The notes under the pieces are model-generated. The model was given only the letters and a program-made list of their open reading frames with translations. It made no database searches and was not told where the DNA came from. The position numbers and the translations under genes are program-made. Source: UBA4416 sp040376995 (GTDB lineage: Bacteria; Bacteroidota; Bacteroidia; B-17B0; Aurantibacillaceae). Taken from it: DNA of 7,840 nucleotides. The DNA is taken from contig JBEIPP010000145.1 of assembly GCA_040376995.1 (NCBI GenBank), positions 1 to 7,840 of the forward strand, written 5' to 3'. Shown one piece after another: positions 1 to 6,639 of the stretch (position 1 is the stretch's first letter; the number at the start of each line of letters is the position of its first letter).

Positions 1-1
1 C

Positions 2-370
2 ATTTTAGTTTTACAAGAATTAAAAAAAATGGCTCAAGCTATTAATCAATATGCTGAAAGCGAAAATAAAAATGAACTTAATAATTCTAATATTACTCCT
101 TTCAATTTATATAATAGTGATTTAGTGATTGGAACCAATTGCATTCATGTTACTATTGCTGGTTCTGTTATATCATACATTTCATTTAACACGATGAATT
201 CATTAACTACAAGTAATCATCAGTTTTGTGAAGAGATTGAACATTGGATGAAAAATTTAATTAAAAAATCTACATTGATTAGTAGTATAGCTGAAAAGCA
301 ACGTTTTCAGTTTTTCAGCAAAGCTTATAAAGCTATTGATTTAAGTATTGAACGTATTAAAAATTATTAA
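2..370 (+). CDS. Unrecognised protein, C-terminal part (5' end outside window)
   Basis: The reading frame is open from the first bases of the window to TAA at 368-370, so this is probably the last 122 residues of a longer protein. An ATG at 29-31 gives a 113-residue version, but the residues before it (ILVLQELKK) continue an amphipathic helix, which argues that the ATG is internal. I do not recognise the family. Visible features are a polar, Asn-rich linker, a hydrophobic beta-like stretch around IHVTIAGSVISYISF, then a helical C-terminus containing KSTLIS..EKQRFQFF and ending in a basic tail. There is no signal peptide or membrane segment in the visible part. The stop lies 1 nt before the ispD start, so it is the upstream gene of the ispD operon. 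The KSTLIS/EKQRFQFF helix could be a conserved signature for a profile search. No function is assigned. Confidence 0.7.
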   Translation: MLVLQELKKMAQAINQYAESENKNELNNSNITPFNLYNSDLVIGTNCIHVTIAGSVISYISFNTMNSLTTSNHQFCEEIEHWMKNLIKKSTLISSIAEKQRFQFFSKAYKAIDLSIERIKNY

Positions 371-371
371 G

Positions 372-1043
372 ATGAATTCACAATATAATATAATCATTGT
401 TGCAGGCGGAACTGGTTCAAGAATGCAATCAACCGTGCCAAAACAATTTATTGAAATAAAAGGAAAACCCATTTTAATTCATACCATCGAAAAATTTGTT
501 GAGTTTGATGAATTCATTAATATAATTGTTTGCGTTCATAAAGATTATATGACTGATACTAACTTTATGTTTGCAGAATATTTTCCTGAAAAAAATATAC
601 AAATCGTAAATGGTGGAGAAACTCGTTTTCATTCTGTAAAAAATGGATTAAATTGCATTACTAATGAAAATGATATAGTAGGAATTCATGATGCTGCAAG
701 GCCATTTGTGAGTATTGACACGATTAAGCGTTGTTTCGAAACAGCTGCGCAAAAAGGAAATGCCATTCCTATTTCGCCAATCAACGAAAGTTTACGAATG
801 GTTACTAATGGTATTAATAAAGCAGTAAGTAGAGATGATTACAAAATTGTACAAACACCTCAATGTTTCATAGTGTCAAAAATTAAAGAAGCTTTTGAAC
901 AAGATTACTCCCCGTTTTTTACAGATGATGCAACGGTATTAGAAGGTATGGATGAAACCATTAATTTAGTAGACGGTAATTTTGAAAATATAAAAATTAC
1001 TAACCCTTATGATTTAAAATTTGCTGAATTATATTTATGTTGA
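372..1043 (+). CDS. ispD: 2-C-methyl-D-erythritol 4-phosphate cytidylyltransferase
   Basis: This cytoplasmic enzyme transfers CMP from CTP to 2-C-methyl-D-erythritol 4-phosphate, the third step of the MEP isoprenoid pathway. The 223 residues match the usual family length. The nucleotide-binding loop AGGTGSRM (11-18) is followed by PKQF (23-26) with the family lysine. Then come GGETRFHSV (81-89), HDAARPFV (106-113) with the metal-binding Asp, QTPQCF (161-166), TDDATVLE (184-191) and NIKITNPYDL (206-215) with the substrate-contacting lysine. I chose ATG 372, 1 nt after the upstream stop. A TTG at 348 would add eight residues ahead of the conserved N-terminal strand and is unlikely. The stop overlaps the next gene by 7 nt (ATGTTGA), which suggests coupled translation. 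The main alternative, TarI-type ribitol-5-phosphate cytidylyltransferase, is related, but there are no teichoic-acid neighbours and the C-terminal NIKIT.P.DL pattern favours IspD. Confidence 0.93.
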   Translation: MNSQYNIIIVAGGTGSRMQSTVPKQFIEIKGKPILIHTIEKFVEFDEFINIIVCVHKDYMTDTNFMFAEYFPEKNIQIVNGGETRFHSVKNGLNCITNENDIVGIHDAARPFVSIDTIKRCFETAAQKGNAIPISPINESLRMVTNGINKAVSRDDYKIVQTPQCFIVSKIKEAFEQDYSPFFTDDATVLEGMDETINLVDGNFENIKITNPYDLKFAELYLC

Positions 1044-2638
1044 CTACTGAAGATATTGCGGATGGGCTTGAGATAACAGCTAAGCTAATGGAACTTCATA
1101 ATGAAAATCCATTTAAAATAAAAGCAATTAGCACAGCTGCCTATAAATTAGGAAAAACACGTTTAGATTTAAATAACCAAACTATTGAAGAGCTTACTAA
1201 AAACGAAGGGATAAGTAAAAGCCTAGCCGAAAAAATTATTGAATTTACTACTACTGGCACATCAAAAGAATTACACGAATTAGTTTCTAAAACCCCAGTT
1301 GGGGTTATTGAAATGCTCGGTATTAAAGGTTTAGGTCCCAAAAAAGTTCGTCAGTTATGGCACGAATTAGAAATTGAAAGCGTTACGGAATTACTATACG
1401 CTTGTCATGAAAACAGATTGGTAGAATTAAAAGGTTTTGGCGAAAAAACTCAAAACACCATTATACAAAATATTGAATTTAAAATAAAAAATACGGGTTG
1501 GTTTCATTATGCTTATGCCGAAAAAATTGGTCAGCCTATTATTGACGCTATTAAAGAACAAACTGATTTAGTATCCTTCACTGGAGCCATGTATCGCCGT
1601 TGTGAAGTGATTGAAGAAATTGATATTTTAGTTGGCGATGAAAATATTGATTTAGATGAATTTATTTCAGAAACCATTCCTTTAAATTTTATTCAATGTA
1701 ACTCTAATGTATTTTACAGAAAGCTAGTAGAAACATCTTCAACTAAAGAACATTTAGAAGGCATTAACTTTAAAGCATTAGCCACCAAAAAATACGATAG
1801 CGAAGAATCCATTTATTCAAATTTAAGTATTCAATATTGTGAACCTGAGTTTCGCGAAGGATTATTTGAACTAGAAAAAGCCAAAAACAACCAGTTACCA
1901 AAATTAGTTGAATTAACAGATTTAAAAGGCATTTTACACAATCACTCTACTTATAGTGATGGCATGAATACTTTAGAAGAAATGGCAACCTATTGCAAAG
2001 AATTAGGTTATCAATATTTAGGCATTTGTGATCACTCCCAAACAGCTGTTTATGCAGACGGATTAAAACCCGAAACTGTTTTAATTCAACATCAGGAAAT
2101 TGAAAAATTAAATCAAAAATTATTTCCATTCAAAATATTTAAAGGGATTGAAAGTGATATTTTAGGAAATGGAGATTTGGATTATGAAGAGGATGTTTTA
2201 AAATCATTTGACTTCATAGTAGCCTCAGTTCATGCTAATTTAAAAATGGATGAAGAAAAAGCAACTGCTCGTTTATTAAAAGCTATCGAAAATCCTTATA
2301 CAACAATTTTAGGACATCCAACAGGTCGTTTACTATTAGGCCGTCCGGGATACCCTATTAATCATAAAAAAATTATTGATGCCTGCGCTGCTAATAAAGT
2401 AGTGATTGAATTAAATGCGCATCCTTATCGTTTAGATATTGATTGGCGTTGGATACCGTATTGTTTAGAAAAGGGGGTGATGATTTCTATCAATCCTGAT
2501 GCTCATCAACTAAAAGGCTATCATGATATGCGTTATGGGACTTTGGTGGCAAGAAAAGGACTACTTACAAAAGAAAAATGTTTAAATGCCATGGACTTAA
2601 ATAGCTTCGAATCATTTTTAAAGAATTATAAGAAATAA
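1037..2638 (+). CDS. polX: PolX-family protein: HhH repeats, degenerate polymerase palm, intact PHP phosphoesterase domain
   Basis: The 533-residue protein has the domain order of bacterial family X DNA polymerases. An N-terminal 8-kDa-like helical region (1-50) is followed by HhH motifs near 53-70, 89-111 (IKGLGPKKV) and 125-145 (LKGFGEKT). A shortened palm spans about 160-285, and a C-terminal PHP domain about 296-530. The PHP metal ligands all appear present: H301 and H303 (HNHSTYSDG), H333 (CDHS), E372, H399, H427 (GHPTGR), D488 and H490 (PDAH). In this family the PHP domain gives Mn-dependent 3'-5' exonuclease or AP-endonuclease-type activity. In the palm, the usual GS-RR-DxD segment reads GAMYRRCEVIEEIDILV (183-199), so the first Asp is Glu, and no DLR-type third Asp is visible before TSSTKEHL (233-240). 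Polymerase activity is therefore doubtful, and repair nuclease activity is the safer inference. Family members are commonly near 570 residues, so the palm is trimmed. The gene overlaps ispD by 7 nt and abuts the GH3 gene. Confidence 0.88.
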   Translation: MLTTEDIADGLEITAKLMELHNENPFKIKAISTAAYKLGKTRLDLNNQTIEELTKNEGISKSLAEKIIEFTTTGTSKELHELVSKTPVGVIEMLGIKGLGPKKVRQLWHELEIESVTELLYACHENRLVELKGFGEKTQNTIIQNIEFKIKNTGWFHYAYAEKIGQPIIDAIKEQTDLVSFTGAMYRRCEVIEEIDILVGDENIDLDEFISETIPLNFIQCNSNVFYRKLVETSSTKEHLEGINFKALATKKYDSEESIYSNLSIQYCEPEFREGLFELEKAKNNQLPKLVELTDLKGILHNHSTYSDGMNTLEEMATYCKELGYQYLGICDHSQTAVYADGLKPETVLIQHQEIEKLNQKLFPFKIFKGIESDILGNGDLDYEEDVLKSFDFIVASVHANLKMDEEKATARLLKAIENPYTTILGHPTGRLLLGRPGYPINHKKIIDACAANKVVIELNAHPYRLDIDWRWIPYCLEKGVMISINPDAHQLKGYHDMRYGTLVARKGLLTKEKCLNAMDLNSFESFLKNYKK

Positions 2639-4150
2639 ATGGAAATTCTAAACTCCATTGCATCTTGGTTCATGAAAAAACGCATGCACCAAATTGAGCT
2701 CTTCATGAAATATCCTCATGATGTGCAAAATGAATGGATGCTTGAGTTAATAAAATCAGCCAAGGATACTGAATTTGGAAAAAAACATGGATTTAAATTC
2801 ATCAATAACTATGGGCAATTTAAAAAACACATTCCCATTAATGATTACGAAAGTTTAAAACCTTTAATTGAACGGACACGAAGAGGTGAGCAAAATTTAT
2901 TATGGAATACTGATATTAAATGGTTTGCTAAAAGTAGCGGAACAACCGACAAGAGTAAATACATTCCTGTAAGTAAAGAGTTTTTAGATGGCTGTCATTA
3001 CAATGGTGGCAGAGATATGATTACCTTTCAATGCATTAATAACGCCGACACTAAATTATTTACAGGAAAAAATTTAGCACTTGGTGGTAGTTTTAAGACA
3101 GATGATTTTGGAGATTACAAATCCTATCATGGAGATGTAAGCGCTATCATCATTCAAAATTTACCAATGTGGGCTGAGTACTTTAGAGCGCCTGATGTTA
3201 ATATTGCATTAATGGATAATTGGGAAGATAAATTAGAACAAATGGCTAATTCTATGGCTAACGAAAATGTGACAAGTTTAGCCGGAGTACCAAGTTGGAT
3301 GTTAGTTTTGATAAAACGTATTTTAGAAATTAAAAAAGTAGATAATTTAAAAGACGTTTGGCCAAACTTAGAAGTATATTTTCATGGCGGTGTAAGCTTT
3401 ACGCCTTATAAAGAATTATTTGACAAACTATTTAATAACAACAAAGTTGCATTTATGCAATTATATAGTGCATCCGAAGGCTTTTTTGGAATACAAGATG
3501 AGCGAGTAAGCGATGAAATGCTACTAATGTTAGATTATGGGATTTACTATGAATTTATACCCGCATCGGAAGTAGGGAAAGAAAATCCACGTATTTATAA
3601 TTTATCAGAAGTACAAAAAGATAAAGACTATGCCATGGTAATTACTACCAATGCTGGCTTGTGGCGTTATCAAATTGGTGATACGATTCGTTTTACAAAT
3701 TTAAGTCCTTACAGATTTATTATAACCGGAAGAACTAAACAACACATAAATGCTTTTGGAGAAGAATTGATGATTCATAATGCCGAACTAGCTTTAAAAA
3801 CTGCTTGCGAAAAAACGCGTGTTCATATTATTGATTTTACCGTAGCCCCAATTTTCATGAATGAGAATACGGGTGCACATGAATGGTTAATTGAATTTGA
3901 ACAAGAGCCTGCTAATTTAGATTATTTTAAAAGCGTATTAGATGACACTTTAAAACAAATTAATTCGGACTACGAGGCAAAACGTTTTAATAATTACATA
4001 CTACAAGCGCCTGTTATTAAAGTTTTACCAAAAGGTGCATTTTATAATTGGTTAAAAGCGAATAATAAACTAGGCGGTCAATATAAAGTCCCTCGCTTAA
4101 GTAATGATAGAAAAAATTTAGAAGATGTATTGAAGAGCGTGGCTTTTTAA
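2639..4150 (+). CDS. GH3-family acyl-adenylating (acid-amido synthetase-like) protein
   Basis: This 503-residue protein belongs to the GH3 family, named for plant auxin-responsive genes and part of the adenylate-forming (ANL) superfamily. Plant members adenylate a carboxylic acid and conjugate it to an amino acid; substrates of the bacterial members are not generally known. The three ATP/AMP-binding motifs are clear: SSGTTDKSKYIP (99-110), YSASEGFFG (276-284) and TNAGLWRYQIGD (337-348). TGRTKQHINAFGEEL (363-377) then marks the hinge to the mobile C-terminal domain, and KLGGQYKVPRL (477-487) is the conserved tail. No signal peptide is present, so it should be cytoplasmic. The ATG directly follows the polX TAA (TAAATG), indicating the last gene of the operon with coupled translation. 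The length fits bacterial GH3 proteins, which are shorter than plant ones (about 600 residues). Family assignment is firm; the reaction partner is unknown. Confidence 0.9.
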   Translation: MEILNSIASWFMKKRMHQIELFMKYPHDVQNEWMLELIKSAKDTEFGKKHGFKFINNYGQFKKHIPINDYESLKPLIERTRRGEQNLLWNTDIKWFAKSSGTTDKSKYIPVSKEFLDGCHYNGGRDMITFQCINNADTKLFTGKNLALGGSFKTDDFGDYKSYHGDVSAIIIQNLPMWAEYFRAPDVNIALMDNWEDKLEQMANSMANENVTSLAGVPSWMLVLIKRILEIKKVDNLKDVWPNLEVYFHGGVSFTPYKELFDKLFNNNKVAFMQLYSASEGFFGIQDERVSDEMLLMLDYGIYYEFIPASEVGKENPRIYNLSEVQKDKDYAMVITTNAGLWRYQIGDTIRFTNLSPYRFIITGRTKQHINAFGEELMIHNAELALKTACEKTRVHIIDFTVAPIFMNENTGAHEWLIEFEQEPANLDYFKSVLDDTLKQINSDYEAKRFNNYILQAPVIKVLPKGAFYNWLKANNKLGGQYKVPRLSNDRKNLEDVLKSVAF

Positions 4151-4196
4151 TCTAAAACTTATTCGAATTTGCATTTAACTTATAACTTAAATAATT

Positions 4197-4344
4197 AACA
4201 GTCGCTCCTACGGAGCTTTATATTTTTTGGTTTATTTATTACAAACATATTGTTCGTACTGAGCATTTATTTAGCCTCAGAGAGGCTTACTGTTTGTAAT
4301 AGATAACTAACGGATTTTCTTTAGCTCCTTAGGAGCGTTCTGTT
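4197..4344. repeat. 148-bp nested inverted-repeat element of small GC-rich hairpins
   Basis: Outer arms 4197-4217 and 4323-4344 are inverted copies of each other. Both read AACAG-CGCTCCTA-GGAGCT when the right arm is reverse-complemented, with one mismatch and a 1-bp length difference. Each arm is itself a hairpin: GCTCC-TAC-GGAGC at 4204-4216 and GCTCC-TTA-GGAGC at 4324-4336. Inside lies a second perfect 11-bp inverted repeat, TATTACAAACA (4237-4247) with TGTTTGTAATA (4291-4301). In the centre are hairpin AGCCTC-AGA-GAGGCT (4273-4287) and a weaker one at 4251-4265 (TGTTC/GAGCA). The element fills most of the gap between two convergent operons. No reading frame and no clear target-site duplication is seen. 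The layout resembles paired REP/BIME-type palindromes or a small non-autonomous element; mobility is an inference. Confidence 0.8.
4204..4228 (+). terminator. Possible terminator of the ispD-polX-GH3 operon
   Basis: Hairpin GCTCC-TAC-GGAGC (5 G/C-rich pairs, 3-nt loop) is followed by the T-rich tract TTTATATTTTTT, 54 nt after the GH3 stop codon. It has the form of an intrinsic terminator for the plus strand, though the stem is short and the T tract is interrupted. The same hairpin is the left arm of the surrounding inverted-repeat element, so termination may be a secondary role. Confidence 0.4.
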
Positions 4345-4364
4345 GTTCCTTATTATCCATATAT

Positions 4365-5279
4365 TTAATAGAATACATTCGGGCTTGTATAGCAATTTAA
4401 AAACAGTTTCGGTTTTTTAATTTTTTGTTCCTTTCGATAAAGGTATTGATTTCCATCTTTATCAATCATTGGTATATGAAGATTTTCGACCTTATTCCAT
4501 TTTTTAGGAATAAAGGGCATGTCATGGATAAATTTATTTTGCACTACATTTCTTACATGTTCTGCATCTATTCCAATATTGGATTGAAGATACTGATCGA
4601 ATTGATTAGCATATTTTACTTGAGCACTTAATAAACCATGAGATAAATTACTATACACTCCATTAACAGTATTCATATATCCAGGTGATGGAAACAGCGA
4701 GTCACTTTTCACGCTCTCACCCATTTTCCCTGTCCACATGGTACAATTAATGGCATATTGAAAATGTTTATCTTGATATTGCAATAAAAAAGCGCCTGTT
4801 CTAAATCTATCTAAAATAGGTTTTGCTAACAAATCATTTTCTGTAATAATTGAAAAATGATTGAATTGAAATGCAACAAGACCAGTTACTTGAGACGTTT
4901 TTATGGTGTTACGCCAAATATTATAACTATAAGCAATTGAGTTTTTATAGCCAGTTTGATTACTTACAGAATTCAAAAACAAATTTTCTTCTTTTGTTTT
5001 TTTACCATATCCCAAGCATAAACCTAAAGCTGCATTTACTTCGCCATGTTCTCCTTTAGGTCCAATATCTCTAAAATTATCGTACAGTCTTACTGAAGCA
5101 TTAATTTGTGCAAACTCATAAACCGCATAAGCTTGAACAACTATTCCAAATCGTTGTACATGAGTTCCAAACGCTCCTACAAATCCAATATTAAAACCAT
5201 AATTTTTATTGAGTTCTAACTGACCAAAAATGGCAGAATAATAACCAATAAAAAATATGATAATAATTTTACCACGCAT
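4365..5279 (-). CDS. Predicted outer-membrane beta-barrel protein resembling the 'polymorphic toxin type 23' (Ntox23) family
   Basis: The 304-residue protein starts with a basic residue and a hydrophobic core ending in FGQ (about residues 1-20), a plausible Sec signal peptide with cleavage near Q20. The mature part alternates hydrophobic and polar residues in beta-strand fashion (for example GIVVQAYAVYEFAQINASVR, 45-64) and ends on an aromatic residue (NVFY), as many outer-membrane barrels do. Conserved-looking blocks are GPKGEHGEVNAALGL (73-87), ENDLLAKPILDRFRTG (147-162), MWTG (181-184) and GIDAEHVRNVVQNKFIHD (236-253). From memory these resemble proteins labelled Ntox23 in Bacteroidota, but this is recognition, not a search result. 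The toxin label may mislead: the protein is short, has no delivery domains or immunity gene, and sits behind aroK and kdsB. The ATG directly follows the aroK stop. A barrel role in the envelope seems likelier to me than a toxin. Confidence 0.8.
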   Translation of the reverse strand: MRGKIIIIFFIGYYSAIFGQLELNKNYGFNIGFVGAFGTHVQRFGIVVQAYAVYEFAQINASVRLYDNFRDIGPKGEHGEVNAALGLCLGYGKKTKEENLFLNSVSNQTGYKNSIAYSYNIWRNTIKTSQVTGLVAFQFNHFSIITENDLLAKPILDRFRTGAFLLQYQDKHFQYAINCTMWTGKMGESVKSDSLFPSPGYMNTVNGVYSNLSHGLLSAQVKYANQFDQYLQSNIGIDAEHVRNVVQNKFIHDMPFIPKKWNKVENLHIPMIDKDGNQYLYRKEQKIKKPKLFLNCYTSPNVFY

Positions 5280-5807
5280 TTATTTGTTTATAAAGTTTAA
5301 AACTGTTTCTTTAAACTCGTCTTCGTGTAAATTATTATGATATACCGTTAAATCTGATTGCTCATAAAACGGAGTTCGTTTTTCTAAAAGATCTTCAATG
5401 TAAGGAAGCATGTCTTTTTCTTCCTGATTTGCTAATAATGGTCTGTTTGCTTTAATACCAAAAACCCTTTTAAGTAGGGCTTCGGCATCCATTTTTAAAT
5501 AAATTAATTGCCCACTTTTTTTCAAAAGTTCAATATTATTATTAAAACAAGGTGTTCCTCCGCCTAAAGCAATAACCGTTTTTTGATTATCATTAATACA
5601 TTCGTTTAAGGATTCTGTTTCAATATCTCTGAATTCATCTTCGCCTACTTCAGCAAATAATTCAGTAATCGATTTATCAAACTTTTTTTCAGTGTACTGA
5701 TCTAAATCTATAAAATGATACCCTATATTTCTAGCTAACTTTTTACCATGAGTGGTTTTACCTGCACTCATAAATCCACACACAAACAACAATTTTTTAT
5801 CTTCCAT
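5280..5807 (-). CDS. aroK: Shikimate kinase
   Basis: This cytoplasmic enzyme phosphorylates the 3-hydroxyl of shikimate with ATP, the fifth step of chorismate and aromatic amino acid synthesis. The 175 residues match the family. The Walker A loop is GFMSAGKTT (11-19). Shikimate-binding residues are D34 and D36 in FIDLDQYTE, R60 in EFRDIE, and the glycine triad in LGGGTP (81-86). The lid is NRPLL (121-125), with its arginine at R122, and RTPFYEQ (144-150) carries the nucleotide-binding arginine. All expected catalytic residues are present. Its ATG shares one base with the kdsB stop (TAATG), and its own stop abuts the next ATG, so kdsB, aroK and the barrel protein probably form one translationally coupled transcript. 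Gluconate kinases share the fold, but the GGG and EFR motifs point to shikimate. Confidence 0.95.
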   Translation of the reverse strand: MEDKKLLFVCGFMSAGKTTHGKKLARNIGYHFIDLDQYTEKKFDKSITELFAEVGEDEFRDIETESLNECINDNQKTVIALGGGTPCFNNNIELLKKSGQLIYLKMDAEALLKRVFGIKANRPLLANQEEKDMLPYIEDLLEKRTPFYEQSDLTVYHNNLHEDEFKETVLNFINK

Positions 5808-6553
5808 TATTTAATATTCATTAATCGTATAACTTTTTCTATATCTTCAGGAGTATCAATACAATGACTATCAAAATTAGTGATAGCACATTTTACTTTA
5901 AATCCATTTTCTAACCAACGCAATTGCTCTAAGGATTCTGCTAATTCTAAAGATGATGGTTTTAGTTTAGTTACTTGCTCTAAAACATCAACTCTGTATG
6001 CATACATACCAACATGCCTAAAATAATTATGACACTTGTGCCACTCTTCTTGTGGTTTACCTTTAATAAATGGAATGACCATTCTACTAAAATACAACGC
6101 TTCCATATTAGAATTCAATGTAATCTTTACTTCACCCATATCAAATAACACTTCATGAGAATCAACAGGAATCATTAAAGTTGCTAACTCTGTTGTTCCA
6201 GTACAAACCTCACATAATAAATCAATCTGAGTTGGATCAATAAATGGCTCGTCTCCCTGAATATTAATTACGTATTCAAAATCTTCTTCTATTTTTTGAA
6301 ACGCTTCAAAACATCTATCAGTTCCGCTAGGATGATCTTCTTTTGTGTATACCACTTTTCCGCCAAATGATTCTACATGTTTATAAATGCGTTCGTCATC
6401 AGTAGCCACAATAACATCTGTAAGCAAAGAAGACTTCATTGCTTGTTCATATACTCTCTGAATCATACTTTTTCCAAGTATATCAATCAATGGCTTACCT
6501 GGAAATCGACTTGATCCGTAACGAGCTGGAATAATTCCTAAAATAGGGTTCAT
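5807..6553 (-). CDS. kdsB: 3-deoxy-manno-octulosonate cytidylyltransferase (CMP-KDO synthetase)
   Basis: The enzyme activates KDO with CTP to give CMP-KDO, the donor for the inner core of lipopolysaccharide, so the organism should be Gram-negative with KDO-containing LPS. The 248 residues equal the usual length. Motifs in order are IIPARYGSSRFPGKPL (7-22, CTP loop), VATDDERI (49-56), HPSGTDR (74-80), NIQGDEP (97-103, metal-binding Asp), ALYFSR (152-157), RHVGMYAYR (179-187), LELAESLEQLRWLENG (202-217) and DTPEDI (233-238). Nothing expected is missing. The start ATG at 6553-6551 puts the CTP loop at the normal distance from the N-terminus. It is the first gene of the minus-strand operon, and its promoter must lie in the 86 bp shared with the divergent exported-protein gene. 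Confidence 0.96.
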   Translation of the reverse strand: MNPILGIIPARYGSSRFPGKPLIDILGKSMIQRVYEQAMKSSLLTDVIVATDDERIYKHVESFGGKVVYTKEDHPSGTDRCFEAFQKIEEDFEYVINIQGDEPFIDPTQIDLLCEVCTGTTELATLMIPVDSHEVLFDMGEVKITLNSNMEALYFSRMVIPFIKGKPQEEWHKCHNYFRHVGMYAYRVDVLEQVTKLKPSSLELAESLEQLRWLENGFKVKCAITNFDSHCIDTPEDIEKVIRLMNIK

Positions 6554-6639
6554 AATAAATGGATATTATAATAAAACTTAAAAGTACAAAAAAGTACAAA
6601 TAGTTGTTTGTTATATCTTATGGGAACTCTTACATTCGT
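6554..6639. promoter_or_regulatory. Divergent promoter region between kdsB and the DUF1571/LysM gene
   Basis: These 86 A/T-rich bases separate two divergent starts and must hold the promoters of both. On the minus strand, TTTG followed 16 nt later by TAAGTTTT is close to the Bacteroidota pattern (TTTG, then TAnnTTTG), but the last base differs and the spacer is short. On the plus strand, TTTG (6607-6610), 20 nt, then TACATTCG (6631-6638) differs from TAnnTTTG at one base. It would place transcription start within a few bases of the 6640 and 6646 ATGs, implying an almost leaderless mRNA. Neither match is decisive. A perfect tandem 10-bp repeat lies in the middle. Confidence 0.45.
6581..6600. 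repeat. Perfect tandem 10-bp repeat (AAAGTACAAA x2)
   Basis: AAAGTACAAA occurs twice with no spacer, so identical faces repeat about one helical turn apart. On the minus strand each copy reads TTTGTACTTT, whose TTTG could supply the -33 element of the kdsB promoter. Each unit is centred on the palindrome GTAC. It could be an operator for a protein binding adjacent turns, or a chance low-complexity duplication. Confidence 0.6.

Noticed and set aside
348..372. TTG start at 348 for ispD, overlapping the upstream gene.
   Set aside because: ATG 372 sits just after the upstream stop and gives the normal N-terminus directly before the AGG nucleotide loop.
1141..2129. Minus-strand ORFs at 1141-1341 and 1947-2129.
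   Set aside because: They are antisense to the HhH and PHP regions of the PolX-like gene and show no independent coding signature.
4425..5059. Plus-strand ORFs at 4425-4631 and 4871-5059 opposite the barrel-protein gene.
   Set aside because: They are antisense shadows of a well-supported gene with implausible composition.
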